In this document: piece after piece, positions 23,101-35,500 of the stretch
Layout of the letters: each line of letters opens with the position of its first letter
Position numbering within the stretch: the first letter of the stretch is position 1
Assembly (NCBI GenBank): GCA_019096065.1
Contig: JAGUCH010000009.1
Span: 1,002,001-1,066,000, forward strand
Reading direction: 5' to 3'
Length of the DNA: 64,000 nucleotides
Origin: Paracyclopina nana
Taxonomy: Eukaryota > Arthropoda > Copepoda > Cyclopoida > Cyclopettidae
Notes under the pieces: generated by a model
What the model was told of the DNA's origin: nothing
Seen by the model: the letters and a program-made list of their open reading frames with translations, nothing else
Databases searched by the model: none
Made by a program: the position numbers and the translations under genes

Positions 23101-26100
23101 GAAACTAAGCATAAATGAATGATTTTTTTACTTGATATGGCATCACTGGGATGTAGGCTTTGCATTTTTTATGATTTTAAAATCGTAGCATTAATTTTAA
23201 AAAATCAGTATTCAGCAAATCATATGTTTATTCAAAGCGTTACACGTTTTTCGGTAGTAATGCCATATACGACTTATTTCGAACCCAGTATTAATTTGGT
23301 ATAAACTCAGTACTATTTTTCAGTTTGTCTGGTTGGGCATGAGGCTATTTAAATACATTTTATGCTATGAGCTATTTAAATAGCGTGACTATTCAAAACT
23401 TGCGAAAGACTAAGCCAATTATTATGCAGCACAATACAATTTTGAGTATTGAGTTTCGCAGGTGACAGTGAGCTCACCGAGTACATGGACGGCCTTGCCC
23501 GAGACCCTGAGCGCTTTTCAAGGCCGCACAATTTGGACACGGGAGAGACGATTCTGCACCTGCTTGCCAAGGAGGGAAAGGTGGAGATTCTCGAGAGCCT
23601 TTTGCACGACGGTCGACTCGAGGAGGATATCGTGAAGGGCATGCTGATGCAAGACCGGTTAAGATGGACTCCAGTGATGGCTGCCACGAAGGCTGACTGT
23701 GGTGCCAAAGATATCCTGGAAATGTTCATTGGATTCCTGCATCAGCAGCAGAGTCTCAGCAAAGCTGACTTGAAGCAGCTCATGGAGGCTCGCAACAACA
23801 GCAAGGACAGCCTCTTCACTTTGCTCATGAGAGACAGCAGCCTCGAGGCCGCGCACGACTTTACGAAGGCCAGACACCTGCTGTTTGCTCTGCTTGCCAA
23901 GCAATCGAGCCCTGAGGATTTGCCCAAATGGTTTCGCATTCTCGTGCTCCAGCTGTTGGAGCCCAACTCGTGCGATTTGACCTCGAGGTCAATGAAGGAG
24001 TTGATCGACTTGGCCTCCGAGGTCGACCTCGATTTTTCGAGCGTGCTCGCCGAACACGATGCTTCTGGAAATAACATGCTCATGGATCTGGCCAAAAACA
24101 TGAAAGATGATGCTTTGCGAGAGATACTCACCAACACAGCAACAACTAATTTCGTAAGTAGCTAAATATGCATAATAATTTTTCATTTGTTGCTGCTTTT
24201 AGCAAAAATTAGGCTTTAAATTCCTCTGGGTGAACTTAAAAAGCTTTTGCGCCCTCTTGTGTTGATTAAATTGATTAAATGAGATTACTGTAATTTGTGG
24301 GTCACCTTCTAGGCCCAGGGCAAGGAATTAGGGATGATCCAATTAAAGCCTTTGGTATGAAGCAGACTTGGTGGCTCCTAAAGGCTCCAATTTGCTCTAA
24401 TGGTATATAACGAAAACACCCAACCTAGCTTATGCCTGAATGCACAGAGAAATAGAGCCAGCTTTTGATTTGTGCAAATGTTAATTACAAACCCTTACAA
24501 CTTCGAATGCAATATGAATTGCGAGCAACTTCAAAGGCTCTATCTTCACTTAATACACACACGTCGACGGGGATGTGCTTTGCATTGAAATACTGCATAC
24601 TTTTTACCAAAAAAAACCACTTTTTCCAATCTGTGAAAATACTACATGATGCATAATACATAACCAGGCTGGGTTCACCTACAAAATTATGGCGTAATTT
24701 TGAGTAAAATTACGCTGATATTTGCCAATTTGAGAGAGGACGAAACAACTTTTTACATTTTTTTCTTCAAAATTGTACTATTAAATTAAGGCTAATCAAA
24801 AATATTAAGCCAAAAAACATAAACTTATCTCTGTTCAGTAATAAATTATGCCATAATTTCGCCCGTAATTTGTAGGTGAACCCAGCCAGGAATATGCCAC
24901 ATTTTACGAGTCAGACATTCTATTTTTTCGGGTCATCCTCTAGTAGCGTTTTTTTCATTTTCAGGTTACTCATTCGGTGTTGCTGTCTAAAAATGTGGCA
25001 GGGCAAACGCTGCTCACGCTCATCGAGGTGAACCGAGAATCGCTCTCAGAATCGCTGCCATTGGTGCTAAAGCGTGAATATGGCTGTCACCGCCGGGATT
25101 TGACAAAGACCGAGCTCTGCCTCTCTGAGCAGCTCGAGACGTCAGCTTCGGCTTACGAAATTATTCAAGAGCTGCACCAATTGGAGCCCAAGAATTGCTG
25201 CCAGATTTTCCTCATTTGGCTCACCTTGTTCCTCACTTCGCTGACGCCAAATATTGGCCTGGCCATGTCGGACATATTTTCGGATGCCTACCTCACTGTG
25301 GAGTATCATGGGAACTGGATGAACCAGTCTTTCAATATCCATCACGAAAAACGATGTAGTGACTTGAAAAATAGCAGCCCTGTGGAATTGGAGGCTTTTG
25401 CAGCCTGCCTCAGCTCAGAGAGCCAATTTTTCTACACCATAGCTTTCCTCCTACTTCCACTCATCTTCTACCTCACGGAGTTCCTTACACTAAGGCCAGA
25501 ATATGAGCCAACTGGCCTTCGACAAAGGATGATAGTAAGTAGGCAATTTTCAATATGTACCAATTATTGACTATTCTGGCTGCATCGATAATTATGCTGC
25601 TAATTCTGAAGAAAGCTTTAATTGGGACGATTTCACTACAGTTATTGGTTGACAGAATTGAAATAACGTTACCAAAAAATAATAAGAGAAAGTCCAGATT
25701 TTTGTTGCAGTATATCAAGAGAGCTTTCGTTTAAAGCATTAGAGCTATGAATTTTAGTTTTGGATGTGGCCAAGCAAGGTTACATAACTGAGAGCAAAAT
25801 AAGAGCACTTGGCTTGTAATGAAAATCCATTTTGTGCTAGCAAAAAGTGCACAATATGTTTCAACATCTTTGCAAAATTGTGCCAGGCGCAAAAAACTCT
25901 GAAAATTATTATTTTCTTACATGAACAGAAGACTGCACTCATATTTTTCATCCTTGAAATTATCTATAATATTGGAATTATCAAATAAAAGAAGTACTAA
26001 ATTATTTTCAGACAGTTTGGAAGGACCTGCAGCAAGAGCCTTTGTTGAGCTTTCACCAGCTGGTGAACGTTTGCAAAATACTCGCTCTCACATTTGTCAC

Positions 26101-29100
26101 AGCCCTAGCACTGATACTATGGCAGCCTGTGACTGCAGCCTGCAAGTTTTATCGTGATGCCAGATATCAAGCGAGCGAGGGAACCACGCGAGTTCTACGC
26201 AGGAAAGAAAAGCGTTTCGTCGACTTGGCCGCGTCCCGTGGGGAGCTCATCGAAGTGAGCATTGAGGCTGTTTTTGAGCCCATGGTTCAAGGCTACATCA
26301 TTTTCCCTTCAATCATCGACATCATCGACAGATTGGCCAGCTCTGTCAGCGTGGAGGCCGATGGCACCCTCAAAATTGACTTCCAGCTCAAGGGCATTGA
26401 GACAGCTCAAATCTTCTCCATTGGCATCTCCATGGTGAGCTTGGCGTGGTGCTACTCCGAGTACAACTCCGTGAGGAAAAATATGCTGCTGGACATCACG
26501 GTTTCGCCATGCTCGAGAGTTGTCATGTGCCTTTACATGCTCTTGCAGGTATATTTATACTATATCTATTTTCATCTAGTGCGGAAACGTAAAACTGGGC
26601 TGTCCAATTAATCTAGAGAGTTTTTTAAGAATATTATTTTATATACTACTGTAATACGATTTACTTGTGTTACAATACAGTTTACCGATCCGACTCAGCT
26701 CTTTCTCGTGCAATTACAGCCCTCGCAGGCTCGGGCTAGTAAAGCTCTACTCGAGTTTTCCCATTTTAAAATCCTCGCTCAGCTATTTAATGACCCTACT
26801 TTACGGGCCCCAGCTCGAAATAAATAACTATTAAATTACTTATAAGATTAACAATCAATTTTTTAGCTTAGCAACCAATGGACATTTCATTGGAAATTAA
26901 AGCAGTTGAAAATGTGTGTAGTCCAAAATTATTGTGAAACCTCAAAACTGAAATGGATCTCAGTAGGAAAAGCTCTCTTAAATCATCAAGATTATGCTAA
27001 GGTGACTTTGAACTATCCATTTTGTAGGTGATTGCCAGGCTGCTTGCATTCATGCTTTTCACACTTTATTGGGGGCCTGGCAACTTCTACCCACTCATGA
27101 TATTCGTGATGATCCATATGATCCTGGCTGCTGCAATCCACATCATCTTCTCTGAGGATCTGGCCTACTGGAAGAGTGGCAGTTACCTCAAGTTTTTCCA
27201 CAATGTCATGATGAACTCATTTGCCTCGATCTACTTCCACAACTACCTCAGATTCGACGAAATGCCTCTCAATCGCTCCGGACAGATCGAGTTCATCGAC
27301 TCGCAAAGGCCAGGCCTTCACATTTCCACCTTTTTGAGGCAACTGCTATTTGACACTTTGTATGCTTTGGAGTTTGTGGTGCTGCTCTCCTTTGGATTCT
27401 CCTCAGAAGTCCAGGACTTGATTGACCAGAAGAGAAAGCCCATTTTGATCTCAATCATTTTGTCGTTGTCAGTGATTTCCGTATTCTTGAGGCTTTTCTA
27501 CTACGTGGGCATGCATGTCTGGCGAAACGTGATATTATCAGGGAAAAAGCTCATCCGGCAAGAAATCATCGAGGAGGGAGCCAACAATCCTGGGATTCAG
27601 CAGAAATTCTTCAAATACGTTTTCGTATCCAGAAACACCTGGATTTTAGGTAAATATACTATTTTTTTGCTATAAAGTAATTGGCAGAATAATTGTGAAA
27701 TTATAATAGGCTCATTGAAGCATATCGAGACGACCTTGATTGTCCTGCCCAAAAGGATCATAGAGGCCATAAAAGGCCGAGGCCAAGACCTGGAGTACAG
27801 TTTCAATGATGCCACCAGGCACAGTCCACTGGAGTTTTTCAGCACCAAAAAGCTCAACAGCCTCATCATGTCTTTCATGTGCTTCCCACTCGTGATTTTC
27901 GTGATTGCACTCAATGTCGTGATGATCATTTTGCTACTGGTTGGCCTCGTTTTAACCATACCAGTGGCAGTGTGCGTTTTCTTGTACAACCTCAAGAGTG
28001 GATTTCGAGTCGTGGATCTTGAGCCGGGCAATGAGGATGCCCTGGACGGAGCCAACATTCTGGAGCTTCCACCCGAAATCAAATCCGGAGGAGCTGGCAT
28101 CTTTCAATGTGACCCAACCAAAACTTTGGCTGCCTTCCAGCAAAGTCTCCTCGAAAATGGGGGAACTATCGACCTTTCCAGGTACTTGCATAATTTTAAA
28201 TTGGGTATTAGAAAGTTCTGCATGACCATACATAGGCACGTGGAAGCAACTGCTGACGAATTCGAAGTTTTCTCGGTGATCCTCCTATCGCTGAATCGAA
28301 AGAAACACCCCATGAAATTGCTCATTCTGGACAATTGTGACTTGACTGATGAGAAGCTTGAAAAGCTCGCGCCTCTCATTGTGAAGTTCGAAAAAGTCAC
28401 CCTGAATGGATCGCAGAAAATGAGCGAAATTGGGTGGGACATTTTGGGTCAGGCCATACGATCTCCAGGACGACGACTGAGAAAGCTCGAGTTGAAAATT
28501 GCCAAGAATGACGACGATGTCATGCGATTCCGGAGAGAAATCCTCCTCGAAGAATTGAAGGGGCCAACCATGACCTCGAATTCACTGCGGAAAATTGCCA
28601 CTTTCATGCCATACCTGGAGAAAATCTACCTGGACGATGTCTTCAACGACAACATGTTCTCCGAGATGCTCATCAAGAGCAGATCGGACAACCTGATTGA
28701 TGCCTGGAAAGACTTGTCAATTAAAATCTGCAAATGCCCCATAGTGGATCGACAGCTCCGGTGCTTGTCAGTGCCAGGCTGTGCCATCAATGATGAAATC
28801 ATGACCATCTTGTCCCCAGCATTGGTCTCTGTCAGGGCAGTCCACCTTGGGAGGAATCCAATCACTCTTCATGGCTGGGAGACGCTTAAAAATGCCCTCG
28901 TGGACGACGCCCTCGCCAATGGAGGACTCCAGACTTTGACGCACATGAGCTTGAGCATGCTGAATTGCGACGGATCCTCGCAGAACATTGGAAGCAGCAA
29001 ATACATTCATTCCACAGCCATGGAGCAGCTGACACCTTTGGTCCTAAGGATGGAAGAGGTGGATGTTTCCGGACAGCAGGAAATCGGTGCGGAGGGCTGG

Positions 29101-29310
29101 ACCATTTTTGCCAACATATTCAGGCAAATCGTTGAAAATGGACAACAACCTGTCAGGCTCAAATTGCTCAAAATGGCCGGATGCAGGGTGAAAAAAGAAA
29201 CGAGGGCCATGCTTGAAGATACGATTGCCAAGTGGAACAATGGAGTTCCAAAGTTGGAATTTGGCCAAGAAGACGAGAACACGAGCAGCAAACGATGCTT
29301 TTGCTGCTAA
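20164..29310 (+). CDS. Ankyrin / XK-related / leucine-rich-repeat membrane protein
   Basis: Seven exons, all phase-consistent: 20164-20356, 20869-21114, 23462-24153, 24965-25534, 26012-26548, 27028-27649 and 27710-29310, giving 1,486 residues. Residues about 1-145 are a Ser-rich, probably cytosolic region. Residues about 145-440 carry degenerate ankyrin-like repeats (DTGETILHLLAKEGKVEILESLL; HDASGNNMLMDLAK; NVAGQTLLTLIE). Residues about 440-970 are multi-pass, with roughly ten hydrophobic segments. The centre resembles the XKR/CED-8 scramblase family: VFEPMVQGYIIFPSI matches the family's FEAxPQ...QLYI position and ISMVSLAWCYSEYNSVRK its SLAWxxxxY position. The C-terminal 450 residues are leucine-rich repeats of the RNase-inhibitor type (KLLILDNCDLTDEKLEKLAPL), ending RCFCC, a possible lipidation site. 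The family function is plasma-membrane phospholipid scrambling; that is inference here. AATAAA at 29497-29502. It is convergent with mRpL1. Confidence 0.8.
21285..21590. repeat. 21-bp minisatellite
   Basis: About 14 tandem copies of a 21-bp unit, AAATAGCATTTGAATGTATTT, with few substitutions and occasional small length variants. Because 21 is a multiple of three, the reverse strand reads as a repetitive MLFKYIQ-like open frame that should not be taken as a gene. It sits between the outer and inner left ends of the nested element. Confidence 0.9.
22158..22376. repeat. Internal direct repeat of the inner element
   Basis: The motif GGAATACCTC(G/T)TATATCCAATTCC(A/G)CAGTC(A/T)GTATTATC occurs at about 22163-22202 and again at about 22333-22372, in the same orientation, inside the inner inverted repeats. 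Confidence 0.75.
24666..24889. mobile_element. Short MITE-like element in intron 3 of the ANK-XKR-LRR gene
   Basis: GGCTGGGTTCACCTACAAA at the left and TTTGTAGGTGAACCCAGCC at the right are exact reverse complements about 220 bp apart. The GGTTCACCT end resembles that of MITE family 1, but the internal sequence differs. Confidence 0.8.
26636..26830. repeat. Partial copy of palindromic element family (half copy)
   Basis: Shares ACTGTAATACGATTTACTTG, CAGTTTACCGATCCGACTCA and the stretch around GCCCTCGCAGGCTCGGGCTAG and AATGACCCTACTTTACG with the element at 30630-31515. Only one arm is present, inside intron 5 of the ANK-XKR-LRR gene. Confidence 0.75.
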
Positions 29311-29532
29311 TATCTAAAATATGTACCTGAAAGGAAGAAAATCTTGATGGAACGAAACGTGTGGTCCTTTAGAGTACAATTCAAGCTTTGGAAACTGGAA
29401 GCAAAATTGGAAACTGAGTCTCTTCCATATTTGACTCGAGCTAAACAAAAAGCTGATTAATGTCGATGAATTAATCCTCCATCTGAATGTGATCTTAATA
29501 AACTCTACCAATTTTACCGTTTTATTCATCTT
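29311..29532. terminator. Shared 3' region of two convergent genes
   Basis: The ANK-XKR-LRR and mRpL1 stop codons are 222 bp apart. The plus-strand AATAAA is at 29497-29502. A minus-strand AATAAA (TTTATT on this strand, 29521-29526) lies only about 7 bases past the mRpL1 stop. The two 3' UTRs very probably overlap. Confidence 0.65.
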
Positions 29533-32500
29533 CTACGAGGACTGACGCAACTTTTCAACATTTTTCGCCACTTCTTCGCGGCCCTCTTTTATGCTGGTTT
29601 CTTGCTCAGCGGCACGTTCATCAAAAATCATAGGATGCTGGAGCGAAAAGTGAAAGTTGGGAGCAGCATTAGCGATGCCATTTGGCAAGCAGAACGCCTG
29701 AACTCTGGTGATGAATCCAGTTTGGTCCTTGCGTCTAGGAGCATTTTCGTTCAACCTCTCCAGAATGGCAGTCAAATTCTCGTGTAGCTCCTCATCAGAC
29801 ATGCCAAGTCTGCCAATGGTGGCATTGCAAAAAGCATAGTCAGGCTCATCAGCCACACCGAGAGTGGCCTTCACTTTCTCCACTGACAAGAACATGCCTT
29901 TGGCAAAAATCTGCACCATGCGCACAATGTCTGATCCGATGGTTTCAGTTGCCATTGAAGGAGTTCTTTCTCTCAGTGCACTGTTCAGTGGTCGAATTTG
30001 CCCAGCCAATTCTGTGTGGCACAAAAAGTGGTCAATCTCAGCGATGTCCACTCTTCCTTTGGATACTTCTACTATCAACTCATGACCTCCGGCTTGAACA
30101 GCTCCGGCCTCAAGAGCTGCCAGCCTCAATTCCTCATTGGGAACGAAACACATGACACACCGGTCCGGAACGTTACGCTCGTAGTCCTTGATGATTGGCA
30201 CCATCTTGGAAAAAGGCTCAATGTATCGATCCTGCAATGCCAAAGCGTAGAGATGTAAAGAAATTGCAATCTGGGTCAGCACAACATCAAAACCTAAAAA
30301 TTTGAAGCGCCAATCATAAGAACTGCCAAGCAAATATTTTTGAGATTCAATTTTAGGATATGTTTGCTAATGGAACATTTCAGGCATTACAATTTTGAAG
30401 TGTGGAGGACTCCTTGGGAAATCAATCATGAGAATTGGTGTCACCAGAATTAACAAGCATAAAACACAAATAAGGCTTAAAGTGCTGCAGACGATGTTTT
30501 CGTTGTGTGTGTTTATGCATTATCATTTGATTGGACAGTTTCTCCAGAAGCCAAATTTTGTTATGCTATTTTGATGGGAATGTGGTAAAAGGTAATTGCT
30601 GAGTGGCAGACACTAACAAAGCATTTTATGTACTGTAATACGATTTTTTTCGTGTTATAATTCAGTTCACCGATCCGACTCAGCTCTTTTATATCACATT
30701 TCTTTCTAAGCAATTTTGGGGATATTATAGTTATTTATTTCGAGCTGGGGCACGTAAAGTAGGGTCATTAAATAGCTGAGCGAGGATTTTAAAATGGGAA
30801 AACTCGAGTACAGCTTTACTAGCCCGAGCCTGCGAGGGCTGTAATTGTACGAGTGTTTTTCCATTTTAAAATTCGAGGTCAGCTATTTAATGACCCTACT
30901 TTACGTGCCCCAGCTCGGAATATACAATTTTATATTCTGTAATACGATTTTTGAGTGTTTTAATGAAGTTACCGGGCTGGCCCGTGCCCTTGAAAATGCT
31001 GCTCGGTTTTTAGTTGCTTCACTGGCTCTCATGCGCTAGCATCCTGTGGTTTGGGAGCAATAAAATAGACTTTTAAGATACATTTTTGCAGTTGTGCTCC
31101 TATGGCACAATGGTTAGAGTGCTGGGCTCTTAACTCGGTAGTCTAGGGTTCAAACCCCAGTCATACCTTAACTTTTTTTATTTCTTTATCTGGCATAAGT
31201 CATGGTAAAGTCCTGTTCATAGCATGCAATTTTCATGATGTTTCCATAGCTCAGTGGTAAGAGTATTGGAATGTTGATCGAACTTTCTGAGGTTCGAATC
31301 TTGGATGATCCTCTCTTTTTCTAACTTCTTTGGAATTTGGATTAGTTCCTTGGAATATGAGGGGCATTAAATTACTTAAAATCCCTCAAATTTGATTCAA
31401 GGGCTGTTAAGTATTTAATATCCCCCAAATTGCTTAGAAAGAACTGTGATATAAAAGAGCTGAGTCGGATCGGTAAACTGAATTATAACACGAGGAAACC
31501 GTATTACAGTATATAAAATACTAAAAATGCTCAAAAAGCAAGCAAAAAGCAACCGTCAAGTAGAGTCAGTTTAGACCGCATGAAACGTTTGCAAGAGTGA
31601 AGTATCAAGTATAAAAAAGTAATCCATGCAGCGAAGCATGACACTGTTATGGAAAATGTTGCTGCCCTTGCTGCCCAAACACCTAAGATATTATGACTAA
31701 CTTACGTAAGTTAGAAATTACATTTGAAATATACATAGTAGCTCACAAAAAGGTCCTAGCAGGAGATTTAAAATACCCAGAGGAAAGTAAAATGATTTTC
31801 TTACACATTGACAATAAAAACTGGTTGGCAGATGTTCCTTTTTGAGCACCATGCCAAACTTTTCATAAAAAGACTATTGCCAGCAGCAAGAAATTGCCAA
31901 TTGTTGTCAGCAGAATGAAGCTGAAGGATGACACGAAAAAGGACAGGACTGTTCGGAAAGTGACAATTTCATCATCTTTACCTACTTCAAAGGCATTAAA
32001 TAATTTTTGAAACATTGTTTTCCATTGCAACAGTGGCTACGGAAGCACAAACAAAGCTTCGCTGATTTGCCATTAAGCAACTTAGGCCTGGTTCACCTGC
32101 GATATTATGATCAAAATATCGAGCGATATTATGCTGATATTTGCAAATATCTGGTACTTCCAAAATTATTTTTTAGATTTTTTTCTTCGGATTCGGTCTT
32201 TTGGTACCAAAAGCCATCCTACAGCAGTATCTAAATTCTCAGTTTGACAAAATATCAGATATTATAAGCAGGTGAACCATGCCTTAGTCCCCAGAATAGC
32301 CCAATTAGGCAGAAAAGGGCATTTATAAAATCAGGGTATATCTGTTTAAATCCGTGTCCGCAAAAATCCGCGCCGATAAAATCCGCTCAGCTACCGTTGA
32401 TTGAACATTCGCTAAGTAAAAATTCGTTTGATCACTGAAACTTGACTTTCAGAAGATTCAAGGGGTCCCAAAACGAAGTTAACGTGATCCTGGGTCATAT

Positions 32501-35500
32501 TTAAGTACTTTTATAATATACTCTACTCTTGTTCTTTGCTGCCAAGTTAAAATTGGTAGAATTGTGCACAAAATCATCAATTTGAATTAATGCTTAGAAT
32601 ACCATACAGAATTTAATCTTCTTACAAATAATGCATAACTTTGTATTCAGAGCCATAAAACAAATGTTTTTGCTAGAATCTAAAGAAAATGGCCAAATAT
32701 CTGCTTTGTCTTACGCGTATCATAAAATGTATTTACATGGCTGCTACTTATAAATACATTTTATGTTTTAAGCTATTTGAATGGCTGATAAGGATTTGAA
32801 CAGTACAATTAAACAATACTATAATATGATGTAGAAAATGGTTCATTGGCTCATAAACTAAACTTTCACTTTCAGGCAAACTAAGGGCATAATTTCTAAA
32901 TACATATTTTTTATTCATCGCAATTATTTTCGTATTTATGACAGGGTTTCGCTAAGTTGCGCGCAATTTTTCAGCCATTTTTAGCCAAAGATTTCAGACA
33001 TGGCAGTTTTGAAATGGGCTGGCCTTCTAACGAAATAAATAATGGGGAGAAAGATGCATGCCGACGAGTGCGAAAAAAAGGCAGCAATCATAGTGTTTCT
33101 GGCACTGGAAACATTCAACGCTCTGATGAGGATGATTGGCGTTACCAAAATTATTAAGCAAGAGACCAAAATAAGCGATGATGTACCACTGACAATGCTT
33201 TCATTATGAGCATTGATGTTCAAGCCAGCACTCAAATGAGCAGCTTGTTGCACACCTGTATTTCTGAATCGAAACCTCATTTTATCAACCAAATTAACAG
33301 CTCCAGATGCAAGGATGAAAAACATTAATATCATTGAAGGAGCAATGACATTCCAAAAGTAAACTACTTTGTGGAAAGGATCAATTTGATAAGGGCAATT
33401 GATGTAAAAATAAAAATGCTGATTTGACAAGTAAACCCCAAGATAGAAGTTAATCATCGCAATGCAGGAGCAATAGGCACCGTTGAAAAAATTCAAAAAA
33501 GTCGACAAAAAGTAGTCATCAATCAGAGCCATTTTGGACCACTTTATACGATACAAGCTTTTCAAGATTGCTATCTCCGTCAAGTACAGGAACACCAAAG
33601 ATACATTGAAACCAGTCAAAGAGATGGAAAATATGGCGATAAAAAGACCTAAAATTAAAAATTGATGACTTCTCACAATTACTTTATTATAATCTACAAT
33701 TCATGTAACCTTAGATGACCAAAGCAAAGATTATCTATTTATATATGTAAACAATTTATAAAACAAGCTAATAAAATAGCTGAGCAAATTTTGTAAAGTA
33801 GAAATCGAGTGGCATTTTTGCGGGCTCGAGCTTGCGAGAGCCAAGTAATGCCACGAGATTTTTACTTTGCAAAATGAGCTCAGATGTTTTGTAAGCCTGT
33901 TTTATAAATTGTTTACATATATATACGATTTTATATGATGGAAAGTAATTTTCAAATGTTAATGAAGTTACCAGACCAGGCGATCATGACTTAGCAGATG
34001 ATCCAGAACTAGAAGGCTAGGGTTGAGAGGCACTCAGTAGTGCAAGAGTAACAGAAAGCGTTAATCAATCAATTAAAAAATTGTGCATTTAGAATTTGGC
34101 ATTTTTGGGGGCTAAAAGATGTGTTAGATTAAGTTCTGTCTGGTACCTCTGAAAAGGCTCTACTGTTCTACTAAGCTTAGCTCAGTTGAGAATAAGAATA
34201 AGAAGGAATTCTGACATTAATTATTCTGTCTGTATTGGTAGCTCAGTCAGTAGAGCGTTGGACTCCTAATCTAGATGATCAGGGTTCGATCCCCATACTC
34301 GGCATTTTTTCTCCTTTTTTCTAACATGGGATTTACTTCTTGGACAATATCATGGTCTCTGGTCAAACAGAGGAGCAACACACCTTATAAAATACTTTAT
34401 AATGCGTGTCACTTGATAAAGTTAAACGTCAGAGCTTTTATATATGTATAGTAATATGAACTGAGACGAATTGGTAAACTGAATTATACATGCGAAAATT
34501 GCTTTCCATCATATAAATTTTTTTTTCTGTTTTTACGTTTTATTTTATCTCGAATCTACTTTAATTCAACTATATTTGCCAATTCTTCGTTCTATAATTG
34601 AGTTTTCAAAATTAGAACAATTTATACAATTATTTTCATAATCTTACCTAAAGGTCCTATGATGAGCCTCCAAACTACAAAAGGCATATTGATAACATTC
34701 GAGAATATCAAGGTAAAGCATGCCGCAGATAATAGCTGGTTGGCAGATGTTCTTTTTTGAGCATCCATGCCAAATTTTTCAAAGATGATGATGGTGAAAA
34801 GCAAGAAATTGCCAACCGTAGACAATAGAAAAAGTGTTATGGGTATTAGGATAAAAAGTACGGGGGTTTCAGCAAAAGTGACGGTGCCATCGTTCCCTTC
34901 GTAAGTTTGATTCGATGGAATAAAAGAAAATGGGGAAATATTCAATTCCATATCTGTGTTGCTCAGATCAAGACCTTTGCTAACTGAGCTGAGGGACGTA
35001 CTTTATAAAGTAGAAGAATTTAAAAGCTATTTTATAAAAGTAAAGTGAGGGAATTTGAGCCCATTATCACTTTAGAAAAGGTAAAAAGCAATTTTAAAAA
35101 TGATAATGCAAGTCACCAAAGTGGAATGAGGTAAGAGCCTTGATATAACACTGTTTTACAATAGACGCTGTTGCCGCGGTAAGCTTTGCAATCGTCAAGC
35201 TAATGATCCGAGGTTGAAAGATGGAATCCCTCGACTCAAGGATCAACTGAAAAGCATATTACAGCCTGGCTCAGAGATTTCCGCGCATTTTGAAATCGGA
35301 AGCTACAAATTGGCCAGCTCTTTTATTCAAGACATTTTGCAAAGAGTTAAAAAGCAAAAAATGTGAAAGCACTCAAAATCAAGCCGTTCTTCTTGATTCT
35401 GAGGGCTAAAAAACCAATTTAAGTGAAACTCAATTTCGCGAAATATTAGCGAATGAAGTATGCAAGCACCTTTACTCAAAAATTCGAGGCCGTTCCGGAA

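Larger units (their letters stand above)
21231..23416. mobile_element. Nested inverted-repeat element in intron 2
   Basis: The outer ends GGCTTAGTCTTTCGCAAG... (21231-21253) and ...CTTGCGAAAGACTAAGCC (23394-23416) are exact reverse complements. The match continues inward, with changes, through TCACGCTATTCAAATAGCTCATAGCAT and its complement. Inside lies a second inverted pair, CCCAACCAGACAAAC (21649-21663) and GTTTGTCTGGTTGGG (23323-23337), bounding about 1.7 kb of AT-rich sequence without a transposase open frame. The right end stops about 45 bp before exon 3 of the ANK-XKR-LRR gene. A short palindromic relative (tgtatttacatgg...aaatacattttatg) lies near 32724-32790. Confidence 0.8.
30630..31515. 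mobile_element. Palindromic element A with two tRNA-like sequences
   Basis: The left arm (about 30634-30722: TACTGTAATACGATTT..., CAGTTCACCGATCCGACTCA...) is the reverse complement of the right arm (about 31412-31513). The left part also contains its own hairpin, with CGAGCTGGGGCACGTAAAGT at about 30742 pairing with its complement at about 30900. Two tRNA-like units (31096-31167 and 31243-31312) lie between the arms. The element separates the two remnants of a GPCR pseudogene. No protein-coding capacity. Confidence 0.75.

Noticed and set aside
31096-34305. Three functional tRNA genes
   Set aside because: Acceptor stems do not pair and T stems are imperfect, so I list them as tRNA-like units instead.
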